Assembly (NCBI RefSeq): GCF_030056795.1
Contig: NZ_JASHKQ010000020.1
Location: 1 to 63,830, forward strand
Direction: 5' to 3'
Length of the DNA stretch: 63,830 nucleotides
Source: Rhodococcus sp. IEGM 1381
GTDB lineage: Bacteria > Actinomycetota > Actinomycetes > Mycobacteriales > Mycobacteriaceae
How positions within the stretch are numbered: the first letter of the stretch is position 1; each line of letters begins with the position of its first letter. Position numbers and translations under genes: made by a program. The notes beneath the pieces were generated by a model. The model saw nothing but the letters and a program-made list of their open reading frames with translations. It did no database searches and was not told the DNA's origin. This document shows positions 1 to 8,179 of this stretch, one piece after another.

Positions 1-60
1 TTGCAAACATCCCTAATGATCAGGCACGTTGCAACCACCGCTCGAATCCGCCCGAAGTGG

Positions 61-82
61 GCTACGAAGTTCCACTCACATG
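61..82. repeat. Single arm of the dispersed palindrome found at 46667-46712
   Basis: These 22 bases are identical to the right arm of the palindrome between urtA and urtB. Only one arm is present, so no hairpin forms here. It lies just 3' of the L,D-transpeptidase stop codon. Confidence 0.8.
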
Positions 83-93
83 CGCGCAGCGCT

Positions 94-1434
94 CTACCCA
101 GCGGGCGCCGGTGCCGTCGTCGTCGCTGGTGCAGTGGTCGCAGGTGTCGTGGTTGCGGTCGCTCCGCCGGCAGGAAGCTCCGACATCGACTCCCAGGTCG
201 GCCAGTCGATGGCCCAGTCGTACAGATCCCCGTCTGCTGCGGACAGGTCGATGCGGGTGCCGGTGACCTCCACCGGATCGCCGTACATCGCCGTACCGAA
301 ATACTGCTGCGCGTCCTCGGTGGAGAGGTTGATACACCCGTTGGTGACGTTGGACGCGCCCTGTACGCCGGTGGTCAGCGGGTTGGCGTGGATGAACTCA
401 CCGTTGTTGGAGATGCGCACGGCCCAGCGTTCGCGCACGTTCTCGTAGAACGGCGGGTTGGACATCAGAAAGTCCTCGTGCTTCTCGGTGACGACGTGGA
501 TGCCGCTGCGGGTGACGTTGCGGTCCTCGTTGCCCTCGCCGTAGCTGACGGGGATGTCCATGATCGTCGCGCCGTCGCGGACCACCTGCATGCGGTGGCT
601 GGTGGCGTCGGCGACGACCACCTGGCTGCGTCCGATACTGAAATTCAAGGTGACGTCGTCGGCACCGTACGCGCCGTCGCCGTAGTTGACGCCGTAGAGC
701 TTCGCGACCACCGATACCGTCGTGCCGGGAGCCCAGTAGTTGGTGGGACGCCAGTGGACGCGTGAGCCGTTGTCGTCGGGGAACCAGGCCCATGCGCCGG
801 GAGTCGGCGGGTTGGTGGTCACCGTCAACGCTTTCTCGACGGCCGCCTTGTCCTCGATCGTCGAGTCGAACTGCAGAATGATCGGCGCGGCGATGCCGAC
901 TTCCTGGCCGTCGCCGATGTTGGTGCTCACCGAGGTTCGGCTGCCCGGTTCGACGGTGGTGAACCCACCGTCGATGGGCACGGCCTTGTTGTCGCTGCCG
1001 ACAGCCGAGCCGGACCACGTGTACTCGACGCCGTAGCCAAGCGGTTCGGTGACGGCATACGAGGTCTTGTCGGGTGAGAGTGCACCCTGGACGACCTTGC
1101 CCTCCGGGTTCGTCAGCGCAACCTCGGTCAGCGTTCCATCGGCCACGGAGACCGAGATGGGCGCGACAGGGCTGACGTCGACGGCACCGGCGGCCGGGTT
1201 CGCGGTGATCTCCGCAACGGGCGCGGCCTCGGTGGTGGGGGCTGCGGCTCCCGCGCCGCCGTCGCCCGATCCGACGGTGCAACCTGCCACCAACGCCACC
1301 AAGGCGACGAGCACGGCGATCAACCACACCGCGCGCGTCCGTTTTGTCTGTTCTACCTGCTCATGCACGTTGTCCAACGTACCTGCGTCTGCGAGATACC
1401 CCACTTTTCCGGCTGCATTTGGGGTCAGACTCAC
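94..1434 (-). CDS. lprQ: L,D-transpeptidase lipoprotein, LprQ/LdtMt5 type
   Basis: Predicted to form 3-3 cross-links in peptidoglycan outside the membrane. The 446-aa product has a basic N-terminus, a hydrophobic segment at about 36-50 and a lipobox ending at Cys52. Two Ig-like segments follow, then a YkuD catalytic domain at about 270-395 with His349 and nucleophile Cys367 (TNGCIN). The usual (S/T)HGC motif has Asn in place of His here. The C-terminus is a Thr/Pro/Ala tail. Length and position next to murB match mycobacterial LprQ (Rv0483). The ATG overlaps the stop of the upstream Rieske gene by ATGA, suggesting coupling; a GTG at 1368 is an alternative start closer to the signal sequence. 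Confidence 0.88.
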   Translation of the reverse strand: MSLTPNAAGKVGYLADAGTLDNVHEQVEQTKRTRAVWLIAVLVALVALVAGCTVGSGDGGAGAAAPTTEAAPVAEITANPAAGAVDVSPVAPISVSVADGTLTEVALTNPEGKVVQGALSPDKTSYAVTEPLGYGVEYTWSGSAVGSDNKAVPIDGGFTTVEPGSRTSVSTNIGDGQEVGIAAPIILQFDSTIEDKAAVEKALTVTTNPPTPGAWAWFPDDNGSRVHWRPTNYWAPGTTVSVVAKLYGVNYGDGAYGADDVTLNFSIGRSQVVVADATSHRMQVVRDGATIMDIPVSYGEGNEDRNVTRSGIHVVTEKHEDFLMSNPPFYENVRERWAVRISNNGEFIHANPLTTGVQGASNVTNGCINLSTEDAQQYFGTAMYGDPVEVTGTRIDLSAADGDLYDWAIDWPTWESMSELPAGGATATTTPATTAPATTTAPAPAG

Positions 1435-2981
1435 AACTTCTGCGTGCGGAGCTCATGGCCCTTCGACGTCAAGCAGCGGCCGGTTTCGAGGTTCCAGTCC
1501 CAACCGTGCAGGTTGCAGGTGAGCTTCTTTCCCTCGACGATGCCGAATTTCGTCAGGTCCGCTTTCAGGTGTGGGCAGCGGCGTTGAATTTCGTAGCCGC
1601 CCATCGTGATCGTGGCGGTGTCGTCGTGTGCCTCGGAGAACCAGCCGTCTGCGTAGGCGATGCGTTCGTCGGTGAGGCATTTGAAGAACGTGTAGAGGAA
1701 CTCGTTGTAGCCGCCGACGCGTCGGGCCCGGAAACGGGTGGACAGGAAGATCGAGTTCACCCAATCCGGCTCCTGGTCGCGCACCGCGGTGCGTACCAGC
1801 TCCGGCGGGATGGTGAAGCTGTAGCGAAACTTCTCGTTCGAGATCGGTTCGCGCACAATCCTTTTCGGAAAGTCCAGCACGACGGTCTCGTCACCCATCG
1901 TGATCCCGACGGGGTAGCCGATGCCGTCGCAGATCAGGTCCGTCTGCGCCATGATCGGCTCGAACAGACCCCGAAGCGGCTCGAGCAGCGGCTCGCCCTC
2001 GGCCGGAGCCCAACCTGCTTTCTCGGCCGCGATGACCGATGCCTGACGCTGGGCGTAGGCCTCGATGTACTCGGCCTTGCCGGTGGTGAAGATGGCCTCC
2101 GCCTCGGCGGTGGGAATGGGGTGCTCGTGCGAGAGCAGCTCGGAACCGTCGAACGTTGCGGCGGTGCCCGGCATCATCAACAGACCCTTGTCGTGCCCGT
2201 GCAGGCGCATCTGCTCGAGAAACACCATCTGGTCCGGGAACACGTTGGCCGGGTCGCCGTAGACGTCGTTGAGGAAGCGCAGCTCGTCGTCGAGGAAACA
2301 CGGCGGGCCTGCCGACGGGACGACCCACGTCGAACCGACCTGTTCGATGTACTGACGCGCTCGATCCATCTGCCGCTGACGCTTCTGGATGCCGAAGTTC
2401 TTCTTGGCCCGCGAGACCATGTCGTAGACCATCGGATACCAGATCGCGCCCGAGTACTGCAGCATGTGCACGTCCACGGGGCCGAAGTTCTCGGTCATCA
2501 CGTCCAGGTCCACCGGACGCGCGTCGTTCATGTTGAACGCGACGGTCTTGCCGTCGGAGACGACCAAGCCCGAGTCGCCGATCGGACCGTCTGCGGGTGC
2601 GCGCAGCGCGATGATCATGATGTCGAGATCGCCCTTGGGCCCGGAGATCGTGTGCTTGACCGAGTCCGTCGTCTCGTAGAATTTGTGGAAGCCCAGCTTC
2701 TCGAGCTCGTGGCGGAGATCGAGCACCGGGTAGTCCGGCAACAGAACCGTGGCGTCCTTGTTGACGTGTTCGGCCAGGTTGCGTGGATCGAAGTGGTCCT
2801 TGTGCAGGTGCGAGACGTACAGGTAATCGCAATCGCCCAACTCGTCCCAGTCCAGGCCCGAGTTGTCGGGGAACGGGAACCACGATGCGTAGAACGACGG
2901 GTTCACCCACGGATCGCACAGGATGCTCCCGGCGTCGGTCCGAATATGGAATCCCGCATGTCCCACGCTGGTGACCTGCAC
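1431..2981 (-). CDS. Metallo-beta-lactamase-fold hydrolase fused to a C-terminal Rieske [2Fe-2S] domain
   Basis: The 516-aa protein has two parts. The N-terminal part is an MBL fold of the UlaG type with the metal motif SHLHKDHFD at 57-65. The C-terminus is a Rieske centre with Cys469-Pro-His471 and Cys489-x2-His492. Similar architecture occurs in CMP-Neu5Ac hydroxylase-like proteins, and M. tuberculosis Rv3818 is, as I recall, a Rieske protein of the same length. The substrate is unknown. The gene is first in a coupled pair with the L,D-transpeptidase (4-bp overlap), so a role linked to the envelope is possible but is only inference. Confidence 0.85.
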   Translation of the reverse strand: MQVTSVGHAGFHIRTDAGSILCDPWVNPSFYASWFPFPDNSGLDWDELGDCDYLYVSHLHKDHFDPRNLAEHVNKDATVLLPDYPVLDLRHELEKLGFHKFYETTDSVKHTISGPKGDLDIMIIALRAPADGPIGDSGLVVSDGKTVAFNMNDARPVDLDVMTENFGPVDVHMLQYSGAIWYPMVYDMVSRAKKNFGIQKRQRQMDRARQYIEQVGSTWVVPSAGPPCFLDDELRFLNDVYGDPANVFPDQMVFLEQMRLHGHDKGLLMMPGTAATFDGSELLSHEHPIPTAEAEAIFTTGKAEYIEAYAQRQASVIAAEKAGWAPAEGEPLLEPLRGLFEPIMAQTDLICDGIGYPVGITMGDETVVLDFPKRIVREPISNEKFRYSFTIPPELVRTAVRDQEPDWVNSIFLSTRFRARRVGGYNEFLYTFFKCLTDERIAYADGWFSEAHDDTATITMGGYEIQRRCPHLKADLTKFGIVEGKKLTCNLHGWDWNLETGRCLTSKGHELRTQKL

Positions 2982-3043
2982 TGATTTACCTCCTACGAGC
3001 CGGGCTTTTCAAAGCTCCATCGTATGCGCCGTTTCGGGCGGCT

Positions 3044-4102
3044 CTAACCCAGCGCGCAGTTGACGAGGTCACACTCGGGCGTCAGCGTGACACCGAACTT
3101 CTCCTGCACACCGTCTCGGACGTGCGCGGCGAGCGCCATGATGTCCGACGCCGTGGCACCGCCCCTGTTGGTGATGGCCAGCACGTGTTTGGACGACAGG
3201 GCCGCAGTCCCGCGGCCGAATTCGGTGCCGTAGCCGCGCGGGAAGCCTGCGTTCTGGATCAGCCACGCAGCCGGGATCTTGGTCCCTGCCGGGTCGGGAT
3301 AGCTCGGCGCGTGTGCAGCGGCCTCGGGCACCTCCGGCAGTACCGGGTTGAGAAAGAACGATCCGACACTCCACGTGTCGTGATCGCTCGCGTCGAGCAC
3401 CATCCCCCGCTCGCCGCGCAGAGCCAGTACGGCTGCACGCAGGTCCGGCACCGGTACGACATCGCCGATCTGCACATCGAGACGCTCCGACAGCGCCGCG
3501 TAGCGCACCGGAAGCGACTCGGTCGTCTTCTTCAGCGCGAACGTCACATCCAGAATCACGTATCGCGAGGATCGTTTGAACACCGACGACCGGTGCGTAC
3601 CGAAACCGCACCGCTCCGGCGTCCACACCGCCGTCTCCTGGGTCTGCCGGTCGTAGACGGTGAGACTGTGCAGCAGCTCCGACGTCGACGCGCCGTACGC
3701 GCCTACGTTCTGGATCGGCGTCGCGCCGGTGGTTCCGGGAATGCCCGAGAGCGCTTCCATACCGGACAGACCTGCATCGATCGTCGCCTGCACGACGGCA
3801 TCCCACTCGACGCCGGCGTCCACGGTCACCGTCTCGCCGTCGATGTCCAGCCGCGAACCGGTCACCCGAATCACTCGGCCGTCGAACCCGTCGTCGCCGA
3901 CGACCAGGTTGGATCCGCCGCCGACGACCAACACGTCCGTTCCGGCTCGATCCGCGTCGCGCACCAGGGAAACCAACTCGTCCCCGGTCGTCGCGACACA
4001 GAATTCGCGGGCCGGGCCGCCCACCCGAATAGTGGTGAGCTCCGAAATTGCAGTAGGCACGAACTCTGACGCTACCGGGCGTGCACGTGTGCGGAGGGTC
4101 AC
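3044..4102 (-). CDS. murB: UDP-N-acetylenolpyruvoylglucosamine reductase
   Basis: Reduces UDP-GlcNAc-enolpyruvate to UDP-MurNAc with NADPH and FAD in cytoplasmic peptidoglycan synthesis. The FAD domain shows GGGSNLVVGDDG at 61-72 and QNVGAYG at 131-137. The C-terminal domain has Ser248 (VGSFFLNP), the proton donor in the family, and Glu343 near the end. At 352 aa it is close to the usual length. The GTG at 4102 is chosen because a GGAG lies about 8 bases upstream; the frame stays open beyond it but would run into the divergent DUF2505 gene. GTG 4060 is an alternative. Only 16 bp separate the two divergent starts. Confidence 0.95.
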   Translation of the reverse strand: MTLRTRARPVASEFVPTAISELTTIRVGGPAREFCVATTGDELVSLVRDADRAGTDVLVVGGGSNLVVGDDGFDGRVIRVTGSRLDIDGETVTVDAGVEWDAVVQATIDAGLSGMEALSGIPGTTGATPIQNVGAYGASTSELLHSLTVYDRQTQETAVWTPERCGFGTHRSSVFKRSSRYVILDVTFALKKTTESLPVRYAALSERLDVQIGDVVPVPDLRAAVLALRGERGMVLDASDHDTWSVGSFFLNPVLPEVPEAAAHAPSYPDPAGTKIPAAWLIQNAGFPRGYGTEFGRGTAALSSKHVLAITNRGGATASDIMALAAHVRDGVQEKFGVTLTPECDLVNCALG

Positions 4103-4118
4103 CCGGTAATCTCCGGGG

Positions 4119-4628
4119 ATGCCTCGCCCCATTGAGCACAGCTCGACTGTGCCCGCCTCCGCCGACAAGGTCCACGCCGCACTCACTTCCGAGCAATACT
4201 GGAAGGACCGCATCGAGCAGATCGGCGGCCCCGGTGCGAGCGTGAAGAGCATCACCGTCGGCGACGGCACCATCGACGTCGTGCTGACCCAGGCCGTGCC
4301 CGAAGAGGAATTGCCTGCCGCGGTCACGGCCTTCAAGAAGGGCGACCTCATCATCGAGCGCACCGAGAGCTGGGGACCGTTCGACGGTAAGCACGCCGCC
4401 GGCACGTTCGGAGCCACCGTCGAAGGGGCACCGGCACGCATCACCGGTACCACCACGCTCGACGCCAAGGGCGAGACGACAACCGTCGCACTGGCAGGCA
4501 CCACCGAGGTCAAGGTGCCGATCTTCGGCGGCAAGATCGAAGCGATGATCAGCGAGCAGGTGCTCTCCCTCATCGACAACGAGCAGGACTTCACCGGTAA
4601 CTGGATCGCCGCACAGGCGAACAGCTAG
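4119..4628 (+). CDS. DUF2505 family protein (first of a tandem pair)
   Basis: This 169-aa cytoplasmic protein has no signal peptide and resembles the SRPBCC-like DUF2505 family of actinobacteria, including the M. tuberculosis protein beside murB (Rv0481c). Function is unknown; the fold suggests a hydrophobic ligand pocket (inference). It is paralogous to the next gene: both begin with a His/Ser strand, then a segment like TSEQYWKDRIEQ, and both end with a FxGGKxE motif. The start lies 16 bp from the divergent murB start. Confidence 0.85.
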   Translation: MPRPIEHSSTVPASADKVHAALTSEQYWKDRIEQIGGPGASVKSITVGDGTIDVVLTQAVPEEELPAAVTAFKKGDLIIERTESWGPFDGKHAAGTFGATVEGAPARITGTTTLDAKGETTTVALAGTTEVKVPIFGGKIEAMISEQVLSLIDNEQDFTGNWIAAQANS

Positions 4629-4639
4629 CCTGGCGCACT

Positions 4640-5143
4640 ATGGCTCGCCGAATGAACTACTCCGCCCGGTTCACCCACTCGACGCAGCAGGTCTATGCAG
4701 CGCTCTCCAGTCGTGATCACTGGGACGCGCGCATCGAGGAGATGCGTAAGTACTCGGAGAACGAGCTGAAGACGTTCGAGGTGACCGACGCCGGAATCGA
4801 CATCGTGATGCACCACGTCATCCCGCGCACCGAGCTGCCCGACATCGCGCAGACGGTGATGAAGAAAGACATGGTCATCACCCGCAACGTGCATTTCGAC
4901 GCCTACGGGGAAACCACGGCAGGGCACTACGACGCGTCGATTCCGGCCGGCCCGGGTTCGTTGAAGGGCACCACCTCGCTCTTCCCCACCAACGGCGGTT
5001 CGACCCTGCGCACCTCCTCGGAGGCCAAGGTGTTCCTGCCGTTCATCGGCGGCAAGCTCGAGCAGCTCATGCTGGTCAACCTCATCGACCTGTGGCGCGG
5101 TGAAGGCGAAGTGACCGCCGACTGGCTCGAAAAGAACGCCTAG
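4640..5143 (+). CDS. DUF2505 family protein (second of a tandem pair)
   Basis: A 167-aa paralogue of the gene 11 bp upstream, with the same order of motifs (SSRDHWDARIEEMR near the N-terminus, FIGGKLEQLM near the C-terminus). The pair probably arose by tandem duplication and is co-transcribed. No catalytic residues are recognisable. Function is unknown. Confidence 0.83.
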   Translation: MARRMNYSARFTHSTQQVYAALSSRDHWDARIEEMRKYSENELKTFEVTDAGIDIVMHHVIPRTELPDIAQTVMKKDMVITRNVHFDAYGETTAGHYDASIPAGPGSLKGTTSLFPTNGGSTLRTSSEAKVFLPFIGGKLEQLMLVNLIDLWRGEGEVTADWLEKNA

Positions 5144-5165
5144 CCCACTGAGCCCAGGTCATAAG

Positions 5166-5188
5166 GGTCGTTCCGCAGGCTCCACTCC
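5166..5188 (-). repeat. Dispersed element, GGAGTGGAGCCTGCGG core, copy 1
   Basis: On the minus strand this 23-bp block starts with the core GGAGTGGAGCCTGCGG and ends AACGACC. It lies at the 5' edge of the following methyltransferase frame. The other copies are at 25663-25685, 25696-25718 and 36263-36285. Confidence 0.75.
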
Positions 5189-5234
5189 TGCCCCTGAAGG
5201 CGTCATCACTCGCGGCACCACCGGCATCAATCGG

Positions 5235-5957
5235 TTGCGTCGTAGCGACCGGTGGCTGATGCACGACCCGGACGTGCAACGCGTTCTCGGCGACGCGGCC
5301 GATCCCCTCGTCGTCGACCTCGGGTACGGGGCGATGCCGAACACGACACTCGAACTCGCGGGCCGGCTGCGCACCATCAGACCCGATATTCGCGTGACGG
5401 GCCTCGAGATCGACCCCGCCCGCGTCGTTCCAGGGAGTAACGGCGTGGAGTTCGCCCGCGGCGGATTCGAGTTGGCCGGTCTGCGCCCGAACCTGGTGCG
5501 CGCATTCAACGTATTGCGGCAATATCCGGAGGACGCGGTACCTGCTGCGTGGCAACGCATTCTGTCGGGCCTGGCACCCGGCGGTCTTTTGGTGGACGGT
5601 ACCTGCGACGAGTTGGGTCGACGCTGCGCATGGGTACTGCTCGACGCCGACGGTCCGCGGTCTCTGACTCTGGCCTGGGATCCGTTCGATGTCGAGATGC
5701 CGTCGGATATCGCGGAGCGACTCCCGAAGGTGTTGATACACCGCAACATCGAGGGCGAGCTGATTCACGATCTGCTACAGCGCGCCGATCGAGCGTGGTC
5801 GGTCTCGGCGCCACTGGCCCCTTTCGGCCCCCGCCTGCGCTGGCGCGCGGCTCTGAAAGTGCTTGCCGAACAGGGTCTTCCGATCACACTCCCCCTCCGA
5901 CGAATGCGAGACAACGTGCTCACGGTGCCGTGGTCGACGGTGGCACCGGCAACGTGA
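5235..5957 (+). CDS. Class I SAM-dependent methyltransferase-like protein, 5' end unclear
   Basis: A 240-aa frame from a TTG codon. The SAM-binding motif I is VVDLGYGAMP (about 31-40), with an acidic residue in GLEIDPARV after the second strand. Substrate unknown. The same frame stays open upstream to about 5115 and reads a plausible N-terminus (GVITRGTTGINRLRRSDRWL), but contains no ATG, GTG or TTG before 5235; only CTG at 5148 is available. A copy of the dispersed repeat lies exactly in that stretch, so the native start may have been altered by repeat insertion. It is convergent with the AbiEi-like gene. Confidence 0.7.
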   Translation: MRRSDRWLMHDPDVQRVLGDAADPLVVDLGYGAMPNTTLELAGRLRTIRPDIRVTGLEIDPARVVPGSNGVEFARGGFELAGLRPNLVRAFNVLRQYPEDAVPAAWQRILSGLAPGGLLVDGTCDELGRRCAWVLLDADGPRSLTLAWDPFDVEMPSDIAERLPKVLIHRNIEGELIHDLLQRADRAWSVSAPLAPFGPRLRWRAALKVLAEQGLPITLPLRRMRDNVLTVPWSTVAPAT

Positions 5958-6006
5958 ATCCGGTGCAGCTGACCGCGCTGAGCGCGGCCCAGTGCACCCG
6001 ATTCAA

Positions 6007-6594
6007 CTATGTGCAGGCCGACAGTGCCAGTTCGACGCGTTCGGCCACTCGATCGGTGCTGCTGCCGGCCTCGGAGTACAGCGCCTGCGGGTCGACGCGA
6101 CCGATCGCCACGGCGTCGCACACCACCTCGTCGAGGGTCAGTTGCGAGATTCCGCCTGCAGCGAGATCGAGCACCGTCCGTACGGGCGTGGTGATGTTGA
6201 ACGTGCCGGCCGATTCGACGTCACGAGGCTCGAGCCGCAGACGATGAACCGCAAGTCGGGTATCGCTCAGGCGTAGGTCCCCGAACGCGCACAGGTGCAC
6301 GAACTGCGGGTGCAGGTGACCGAATCCGTGCAACTCGGCGGCGCTCTGGTGCGAGATCACCGCCTCGCCGCCGAACCAGGCGCACCACATCGCGAACACC
6401 TCGAGCTCACTGTGCGGCCATTGGCCCAGTCGCAGCAAGTTGCGTTCGACGCGAGTCCACGTGTTCGTAGCCAGGTTGACGCGCACCATCGCCGAATCGA
6501 AGCCGAGCTCCCCGGCCTGCTCGGCGGTGAAATAGCCGTCCTGACGAGTGGCGAGCGAGTGCAGTTCCTGCACACTCGGTCCTGTCGTACCCAT
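6007..6594 (-). CDS. AbiEi-like antitoxin-domain protein
   Basis: A protein of about 195 aa. The N-terminal winged-helix region (LATRQDGYFTAEQAGELGF) resembles the type IV AbiEi antitoxin N-terminal domain. The middle (AVISHQSAAELHGF and TTPVRTVLDLA) matches the AbiEi/DUF559 group common in actinobacteria. No C-terminal nuclease domain is seen, unlike the gene at 25633. No partner toxin gene is adjacent, so a toxin-antitoxin role is not supported by context. The start at the second in-frame ATG (6594) is preferred; 6612 is an alternative. Confidence 0.65.
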   Translation of the reverse strand: MGTTGPSVQELHSLATRQDGYFTAEQAGELGFDSAMVRVNLATNTWTRVERNLLRLGQWPHSELEVFAMWCAWFGGEAVISHQSAAELHGFGHLHPQFVHLCAFGDLRLSDTRLAVHRLRLEPRDVESAGTFNITTPVRTVLDLAAGGISQLTLDEVVCDAVAIGRVDPQALYSEAGSSTDRVAERVELALSACT

Positions 6595-6614
6595 GCCGCA
6601 AGCGTACGTCAAAA

Positions 6615-6630
6615 TGTGTTACAGATCACA
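6615..6630. promoter_or_regulatory. GlxR/CRP-like site
   Basis: TGTGTTACAGATCACA differs at one position from TGTGA-N6-TCACA. It lies upstream of both the AbiEi-like gene (minus) and the LmeA-like gene (plus), so it could control either. Binding is inferred from the motif only. Confidence 0.45.
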
Positions 6631-6704
6631 AACTTTGGTACCGAAGACATCTGTTCGGCGAGTTTCACAGAGCTTGCTCAGAATCATCGGGAAGACTGCC
6701 GGGA

Positions 6705-7451
6705 ATGTCCTCCACAGCCAAGCGCAGCAGCGTGCCGTTGATCGCAGTCTCCGTCGTTGTAGTCCTCCTCGTCGCCGTCATCGGTGGCGAGTTGTTCGTG
6801 CGTCAACAGATCAAATCGTGCCTCGCCGGCCAGCTCGAATCCGAGCTCGGCAGCCAGGTCGAGGTCGGTCTCGGTCTCAAGCCGGTACTGCTCTCCTTGG
6901 TGGACAAGAAGGTCTCGTCGGTCACCGTCGACAGCGACGATGCGCGATTCGGGCCGGCCGAGGGCATGGTCGTGCACGCCGAGGCACGGGATCTGAACCT
7001 CACTCAGTCCGCGGATTCCGGCGGCACCATCGGCAGCTCGAGTGCCGATATCTCGTGGTCCACCGACGGCATCACCCGCACCCTGCAGAGTCAGGGCATC
7101 GGCGCGATCGTCTCGGGCGTCACCTCGAATGCGTCGGCGGGCACCCTCGAGTTCGCCGTCGGCGCGCTCGCGAAGCTGACCGTCAAGCCGCAGGTCGCCG
7201 ACGGCAGGGTCGACTTTCAGACCGTCGATGCTTCGATCCTGGGTCTCGGTATCCCCACCGACCTGGTCGACTCCGTCGTCGGAGTGCTGACCGACAGCCT
7301 GCAGGCGTACCCGTTGGACATGACACCGACGTCGTTGACGGTCACAGACTCCGGCATCGAACTTGCTCTCGAGGGCGGGCAGTACACGATTCCCGCAACC
7401 CAGCAGAACCAGAATCAGCAGACCCCCGAGGGTTGCTCACTGGTCGCGTAA
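6705..7451 (+). CDS. LmeA-like phospholipid-binding protein (DUF2993)
   Basis: The 248-aa protein has one N-terminal membrane anchor (residues about 9-30, LIAVSVVVVLLVAVIGG) followed by an exported domain. The body resembles DUF2993, whose mycobacterial member LmeA binds phospholipid and supports lipomannan elongation. Diagnostic features are the RQQIKSCLAGQLESELG segment after the anchor and alternating strands with TVDSDDARFG. It may act at the outer face of the membrane in lipoglycan metabolism (inference). A GlxR-like site lies 75 bp upstream. Confidence 0.75.
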   Translation: MSSTAKRSSVPLIAVSVVVVLLVAVIGGELFVRQQIKSCLAGQLESELGSQVEVGLGLKPVLLSLVDKKVSSVTVDSDDARFGPAEGMVVHAEARDLNLTQSADSGGTIGSSSADISWSTDGITRTLQSQGIGAIVSGVTSNASAGTLEFAVGALAKLTVKPQVADGRVDFQTVDASILGLGIPTDLVDSVVGVLTDSLQAYPLDMTPTSLTVTDSGIELALEGGQYTIPATQQNQNQQTPEGCSLVA

Positions 7452-7469
7452 CCCACGTGCGCGGTCGCT

Positions 7470-8120
7470 CTAGTTCAATCCGTCGAGCACCGCACGGGTG
7501 CCCGACAGCCCCAATCGTGTTGCGCCCGCGTCGATTATCGCCAGGGCGGCCTCCGTCGTACGGATGCCGCCGCTGGCCTTGACGCCCAGTCGACCGCCGA
7601 CGGTTTCCGCCATCAATCGCACGGCCTCGACGCTCGCGCCGCCGGCCGGATGGAAACCGGTGGATGTCTTGACGAAGTTCGCGCCCGCGGTTTCTGCTGC
7701 GCGGCATACTTCGACGATCGCTTCGTCGGAGAGCGCTGCCGATTCGATGATCACCTTGAGTACTGCATTGCCGATGCCTTCACGGACGGTCACGATGTCG
7801 GCCAGAACGGCGTTGTAGTCGCCCGCAATGGCGGCTCCGACATCGATCACCATGTCGACCTCGTCGGCACCCTGCTGCACCGCGAGGCGCGCCTCGGAGC
7901 CCTTGATCAACGAATGATGCTTACCCGACGGGAATCCGGCGACGACGGCGGTGAGCATTCCCTCGGCGCGAATCGGCAACATGGACGGCGAGACGCACAC
8001 CGCGAGCACTCCGAGCTCACGGCCCTCCTCGATGAGGGCGGTCACGTCGGCGGCAGTGGCCTCGGGCTTGAGCAGCGTGTGGTCGACCATTCCGGCGAGG
8101 GCAGCGCGGGTGAGTGTCAT
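7470..8120 (-). CDS. deoC: Deoxyribose-phosphate aldolase
   Basis: Cleaves 2-deoxyribose 5-phosphate to glyceraldehyde 3-phosphate and acetaldehyde in deoxynucleoside catabolism. The 216-aa class I aldolase has the Schiff-base lysine Lys151 in FVKTSTGF, the second lysine Lys181 in VKASGGIRT and the acidic motif EVDMVIDVGA. Length is typical. Its place between murB and hbhA matches the mycobacterial order. The divergent methyltransferase begins 59 bp away. Confidence 0.95.
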   Translation of the reverse strand: MTLTRAALAGMVDHTLLKPEATAADVTALIEEGRELGVLAVCVSPSMLPIRAEGMLTAVVAGFPSGKHHSLIKGSEARLAVQQGADEVDMVIDVGAAIAGDYNAVLADIVTVREGIGNAVLKVIIESAALSDEAIVEVCRAAETAGANFVKTSTGFHPAGGASVEAVRLMAETVGGRLGVKASGGIRTTEAALAIIDAGATRLGLSGTRAVLDGLN

Positions 8121-8179
8121 ACGGTCCAGCTTTTCACAGCTCTGCCGGTCGCAGCCCTGTCGGTCTACGATTTGCGGTC

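Noticed and set aside
6007..6594. Type IV toxin-antitoxin system at the AbiEi-like gene
   Set aside because: No AbiEii-type toxin gene lies next to it; isolated AbiEi-domain proteins are common in actinobacteria.
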